In this document: positions 59,618-64,000 of the stretch, piece after piece | Layout of the letters: each line of letters starts with the position of its first letter | How positions within the stretch are numbered: position 1 is the first letter of the stretch | DNA from: Protopterus annectens | Taxonomy: Eukaryota > Chordata > Ceratodontiformes > Protopteridae | Length of the DNA: 64,000 nt | Direction of reading: 5' to 3' | NCBI RefSeq assembly: GCF_019279795.1 | Contig: NC_056732.1 | Span: forward strand, 1,071,157,438-1,071,221,437 | Program-made: the position numbers and the translations under genes | The notes under the pieces: generated by a model | Seen by the model: the letters and a program-made list of their open reading frames with translations, nothing else | Told to the model about the DNA's origin: nothing | Database searches by the model: none

Positions 59618-62600
59618 ATGGCCAAACTCATCTATTCTATCACCCCCCTCGCATTAATATTACTCGTGACTCTCCATTTCATAACAAAGTATGAAAACCA
59701 ATCTCTGTTAGGAATTCCCTTCCATAAGCGCCACACTAACTCCCAATCCAATCCCTATGTAGTTTCTATTCCACCTTCACTCTACCAGGACAAAACTATA
59801 TCCCCCAAAGTAGTCCATCACACACTTTACCACCCCAAAACTCAAACAAAACCAACCTCAAATTACTATTTAAACTACAAAGATTCCTGGTTTACCTGAA
59901 AAATCAAATCAACTTAGATGGTGATATCCATCCTAACCCAGGACCCACCAATGTACCAGACTCTAACCCCTCTAAATTAACCAGAAAACCTACTGACTCC
60001 CTTCTAATACTACATCAGAACCTAAGAAGCATTAACAACAAAATTCACAACCTACATGCCATGATAGATACTCACTCTCCTGACATTATGTGTCTAACTG
60101 AAACATGGCTAAAACCCACCACTAAAGATCAAGAGATCCTCCCACCCGGATATAATATCTTCAGGGCCGATCGTGAAAAGAAAAAAGGGGGCGGAATAGC
60201 TGTTATGTTTAGAAATACCCTGAATATCCTTAGGAATCCATTACAACCCCCCTATTATCTCTAACCTAGAACTTATAGCCCTAAAAATATGCCTAAACAC
60301 TCAAAAATCCATCAACCTCATTGTTACCTATATCCCACCAGGGAAGAATACAGAAAACCTAGAGCAAACCCTGTGCTGGTTAGCCACCAATTACCCACAA
60401 GAAACCATAGTACTTGGGGACGTCAATATTGACTGGTCTCTCTGTTCTACCCACACTACCCCACAACCCATTAACCTACATGGTTTTACCCAACATATCC
60501 TATCCCCAACCAGGATAGGCAATACTCTCCAAAAAGAAAGTACCATTGACTGGATCCTTACCAACAGAGACTCAAACAACTATACCACAGGTACCCTTCC
60601 CAGTGATCTCAGTGACCACCTAATAACTTATATTATTAAACATAAATGCCCAACTTCCAACCCCCCCTATATAGACTTATCAGAAACAAAAAGAAATTTA
60701 TCCCACAACTTTTTCTTGATGACCTAAAATCCTGCAACTGGACCCTATTAAAAACTCTACCCCTCCAGGAGAGTGTGTCCCACTTCAACGACACTTTCCT
60801 TAAGATACTTGACGCACATGCCCCACCATAGACAAATTAGATCCAAAGTACGATTAGCTCCCTGGCTAACTAGAGAAACAAAAAACAAAATTAAACTCCA
60901 TGACCAAGCCTGGGATACATGGAGAGCAACAAAAACCCCCCAAAATCGTACTAAATTTCAACAGCTAAGAAACACTACTAAAACAGCCATTACCCAAGAC
61001 AAAAAACAATACTTCTGCCTCCTCCAGGACAAACACCAAAACAACCCAAAAAAATTCTGGGCTGGTTTTAACAACCTCCTGCGCCCAGGTAAAACTACTA
61101 CCCCAACCCCAGAGGTACTTATTGAGAAAGGTCAGGAAGAAGTAGCCAATACCTTTAACTCCTTCTTCACCGAGACAATCCAAACTCTAGCCAGTCAACT
61201 AACCTCCAATCCCCCATCGACCACAAAACCACGTGACGATGCCCCTACCCCTTTCGCTTTAAAGCCAGTCTCTTCCTCTCACATACGTACCCTCTTAAAA
61301 AAGCTCAAACCAACCACCCTTGCGGCTGATCACCTCCCAGCGGAATTCTTACAAATTGCGTCTGATGTAATCGCCTACCCTATATCAATACTTATCAATC
61401 GAACCATAAATGAAGCCAGCATCCCCTCAATTTGGAAGATCTCTTACATCATTCCGCTTCACAAAGGAGGTAACTCCACAGAAATATCAAACTATAGACC
61501 AATAGCTATACTGTCCCCAATAGCGAAAATTATGGAAAGATGCATCCACAAACAACTTCTTCACTACCTAACCTGTAATCATCTCCTGTCCAACTCCCAG
61601 CATGGCTTTCGCCCCCACCACAGTACAACCATGGCCCTCTTGTCGACTCCATTAATAACAATCGTAATAACAAACTAATATCCTCCGCCCTCTTTCTTGA
61701 CCTATCGAAAGCTTTCGATATGGTCAATCACCAGCTCCTTCTTAACAACCTTGCAACCCTACATCTGGACACCCCAGCACTAACCTGGTTCCAGGCTTAC
61801 CTCACTGGTAGGCAACAAGCTGTCCGGTGGCAAAACAGACTATCAGGCCTGCTCCCCAATACCATAGGCGTTCCTCAAGGCTCAATTTTAGGTCCACTTC
61901 CGTTTTCCATCTTCATAAATGACCTACACTCAGTCATCCCTAAATCCACCTGCATCCAATATGCCGACAATTCCACCTTGATCTGCTCTGATGTCTCCCT
62001 CTTGAATCTCCAAACCACCACTCAACACTGTTTTTCTCTAGTAGAAAAATGGTTCACTGACCTGAAACTCCTACTCAATCCAACTAAAACCAAATTACTA
62101 CTTTTTTTTCCCAACGTCTTCTCAACCCTAGGAATAGAACTCACAAACAATAACAATACAACCTTCCATGTTAAATCCAACAACGGGACTATCATAACCC
62201 CTGTCACCAGTACCAAATTACTAGGTGTAACTATTGATCATAAGCTCAAATTTGACATACACATTACACAAACTGTAAAATCTGTTAACAAAAAACTTGG
62301 ATCCATGTACAGAATTAAAAACTATCTAACTCCGACTGCCAAATTAACTATTGCCCGCACACATCTCCTCTCCACCCTCCTCTATGCCTCCCCAGTCCTT
62401 TCTTTCCTCAATAAACGTGAACTCAACATGCTCTCTATTGCCTACAACCACATTGCTAGATTTATAACTGGATCCCCATATCGCACTCACCATTGTCTCA
62501 ACCTGAGGAAACTTGGCTGGTTGGAACTCCCAAACCTTCTTAAACTTAACCAACTCACTGAAGCTTGCAAATTAATCAACCAACCGGATAGAACTCCCTC

Positions 62601-62844
62601 ACTATCTAGCATTTTGACCCCATACACTAACCTTATTAGTCTTCGATCATCCAACAGCACTCAGATCCTAACCATCAAAGCTAAGAACTCAGGTGGTGAT
62701 GCCCTCTTTGCCAACTCCATTGGCAAGCCGTGGAACTCCCTGCCAAACTACCTTAGAATTACAACCTCACACAATCAGTTCAAAAACAACCTGAAAGAAT
62801 ATCTCAAAACACAATGGCTGTGCCCATGTCGTGAACCTGACTAA
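59618..62844 (+). pseudogene. L2-like LINE copy 3 polyprotein: hydrophobic N-terminus, NPGP motif, endonuclease, RT
   Basis: It starts MAKLIYSITPLALILLVTLH (membrane-like). After a frame change comes GDIHPNPGP (59920-59946), which resembles a 2A-type NPGP motif. The endonuclease follows: QNLRSINNKIHNL, CLTETWLK (60090), VLGDVNIDW (60410), STIDWILTN, SDHLITY (60610). The RT follows: IPLHKGGNSTEISNYRPIA, QHGFRPHHSTTMA, LFLDLSKAFDMVNHQ (61700), GVPQGSILGPLPFS (61870) and QYADNSTLI (61960), where the second catalytic Asp of YADD is Asn. The C-terminal part is open to 62844. Frame breaks lie near 59899, 60240, 60800 and 61650. Confidence 0.85.
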
Positions 62845-63183
62845 ATATATATCTCAAACCCTTCTAAATGTCTAAAATCTATCAACCAAATTGTAAACAT
62901 GTTTATTTTCTTGTATTAGTCTTTATACTATTTGTATATAAGAAATCTCAGCTGAATATAACCTTCTGATTGTTCTGTTGTCTTATTTAACATCTATGAA
63001 AAATTCTCTCTCTCCTTGTATTTGAAACATGTACCTTTTTTAACCTGTATTTTGTTAACTAGTATTTTTCGACTTGTATTAACCACTATGTTGGAGCTTT
63101 TCTCCTCGGGCCTCTACTGAAAAAGGATATGTATCCAGCTAGACTAGCCCGGTTAACAAATGTAAAATAAAAATAAATAAATA
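62845..63183 (+). other. 3' untranslated region and A-rich tail of L2-like copy 3
   Basis: AT-rich sequence ends with GAGCTTTTCTCCTCGGGCCTCTACTG and CCGGTTAACAAATGTAAAATAAAAATAAATAAATAA. The same two blocks close copies 1 (near 33520-33600) and 2 (near 36320-36410), which defines the family's 3' end. Confidence 0.8.
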
Positions 63184-64000
63184 ACTTATGCGAGGTGTCA
63201 GTTCATTTTGTAGTTCATGTAGTACACAGCCTGGGATGTCATCTGGTCCCATGGATGCTGTATTCTTAGCTTTGAAGAGGGCGGTTTCTACCTGTGTGGC
63301 CGTGATTACCAGAATTTGGCAATCTTTTCATGCTGAGATAGGCCCTTTAGGGGATGAGAGGGGGGTAAAGTTGGCACTAAATCGATCTGCCAGGACATTG
63401 GCAATATTCTTGGGATCAGTATATTTAATGCCATTCTGTTGTAGCTCAGAGCAGATCTGAGCATTGCCATTTAGATTCTTGACATAACTATAGAATGTCT
63501 TGTGGTTGTCTTTGGAATCTTTGGCAATTTTATTTTCGTAACTAGCTTTGGAGGATTTTATGAAGGATCTCAGCTTCTTACTGATGCTAAGGGAGTTTTT
63601 TGCATCCTGTGATTTTCCTCTTTTCTGCAACAGTTTCTTCCTTCTTTGTATAGTTTGTTTATGGCAGGGGACCACCAGATTGGCTTCCTTTTTTTGGAAG
63701 AAAGCATCTTGGTTCCAGTTGGGACGGCACGATTCATGCATGAGTGAATGTGCTCATACAGTGCCTTAGTGTAGGATTCAGCAGTCGAACTTTCAGCTCC
63801 CATCTGCATGGGTGTCATGAAGTTTGTCACTTCTGACTTGAGTAGTATGAAGTTGGCTTTGGAGAAGTTTTTTTTTTTTTTTTACAGAGGTTTCCTTACT
63901 GGGGGGTGGGGGTGGGATGTGGATGTCAAGGGTGATTTGCTTATGGTCAGACCTGACCAATGAGGGAGTGACCACTGGTGTGGAGCATCTATCTCCCATA
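63184..64000 (-). mobile_element. CR1 LINE copy E, 5' half, continuing off the right edge
   Basis: On the minus strand it carries the endonuclease end (PSLVRSDHKQITLDIHIPPP), PIWWSPAINKLYKEGR, the linker SKASYENKIAKDSKDNHKTF, NIANVLADRFSANF, and MGPDDIPGCVLHELQNEL at the left end, exactly where the 54466-55998 half begins. A T-run at 63881-63899 and frameshifts break the frame. The rest of the element lies beyond the window. Confidence 0.85.

Larger units (their letters stand above)
55999..63183 (+). mobile_element. L2-like LINE copy 3 with ~3.3 one-kb 5' monomers, inserted in CR1-E
   Basis: A 7.19-kb insertion flanked by the short repeat ACTTA (55994-55998 and 63184-63188). Removing it joins the two CR1-E halves at the exact point equivalent to HIR|LLFN in CR1-A. 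It consists of a 49-base unique start, tandem monomers (56048-59392), a GC-rich leader, a broken coding region and an AAATAAATAAATAA tail. The 3' end (CTCCTCGGGCCTCTACTGAAAA) is shared with copies 1 and 2. I place it in the jockey superfamily, L2-like, from motif style only. Confidence 0.82.

Overview
The window is a graveyard of nested transposable elements from a large vertebrate genome. I see no host gene, RNA gene or CRISPR array. It holds DIRS-type tyrosine-recombinase retrotransposons, CR1 LINEs whose first ORF carries an SGNH/GDSL esterase, L2-like and L1-like LINEs, Tc1 transposons, a tRNA-derived SINE with a fish-type body, and probable Penelope-like sequence. Together these suggest a lungfish, salamander or similar large-genome aquatic vertebrate. 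A lungfish is my preferred guess, but this is inference; no single feature fixes the species.

Layout. 1-695: a minus-strand Penelope-like coding fragment that runs off the left edge, then a TA/CA microsatellite. 853-3016: a dead Tc1 element carrying two younger insertions, each with perfect target-site duplications. 3104-6125: a dead hAT-like DNA transposon with an 8-bp target duplication, apparently inside an older inverted-repeat element. 8016-19318: 19 copies of a ~302-bp tandem repeat, split 10/9 by DIRS-A (11127-16600). 19319-24919: a near full-length CR1 whose 5' leader contains a 590-bp tandem duplication. 24920-33615: an L2-like LINE split by DIRS-B (25737-31315). 33616-36410: a second copy of the same LINE, head to tail. 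37649-43185: DIRS-C. 44500-49140: a CA microsatellite and two minus-strand CR1 fragments. 49700-64000: a multi-level nest in which L1 is hit by CR1 and by Tc1, the Tc1 is hit by CR1, and that CR1 is split by a 7.2-kb L2-like LINE carrying about 3.3 one-kb tandem monomers at its 5' end.

The three DIRS copies are the most informative part. All lie on the minus strand in the order gag, RT/RNase H, methyltransferase-like domain, tyrosine recombinase. All have inverted terminal repeats plus an internal complementary region that joins both ends. All sit between AA and C (GTT on the other strand) without target duplication, and two of the insertions restore the host repeat exactly when removed. They belong to three different subfamilies. 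DIRS-B is the best preserved, with an unbroken recombinase reading frame. Two of the three have a stop codon at the same codon just before the recombinase core.

No autonomous element here looks fully intact: every polyprotein has at least one frameshift, stop or changed key residue. Coordinates of element ends are firm where target duplications or host-frame restoration support them, and approximate elsewhere.
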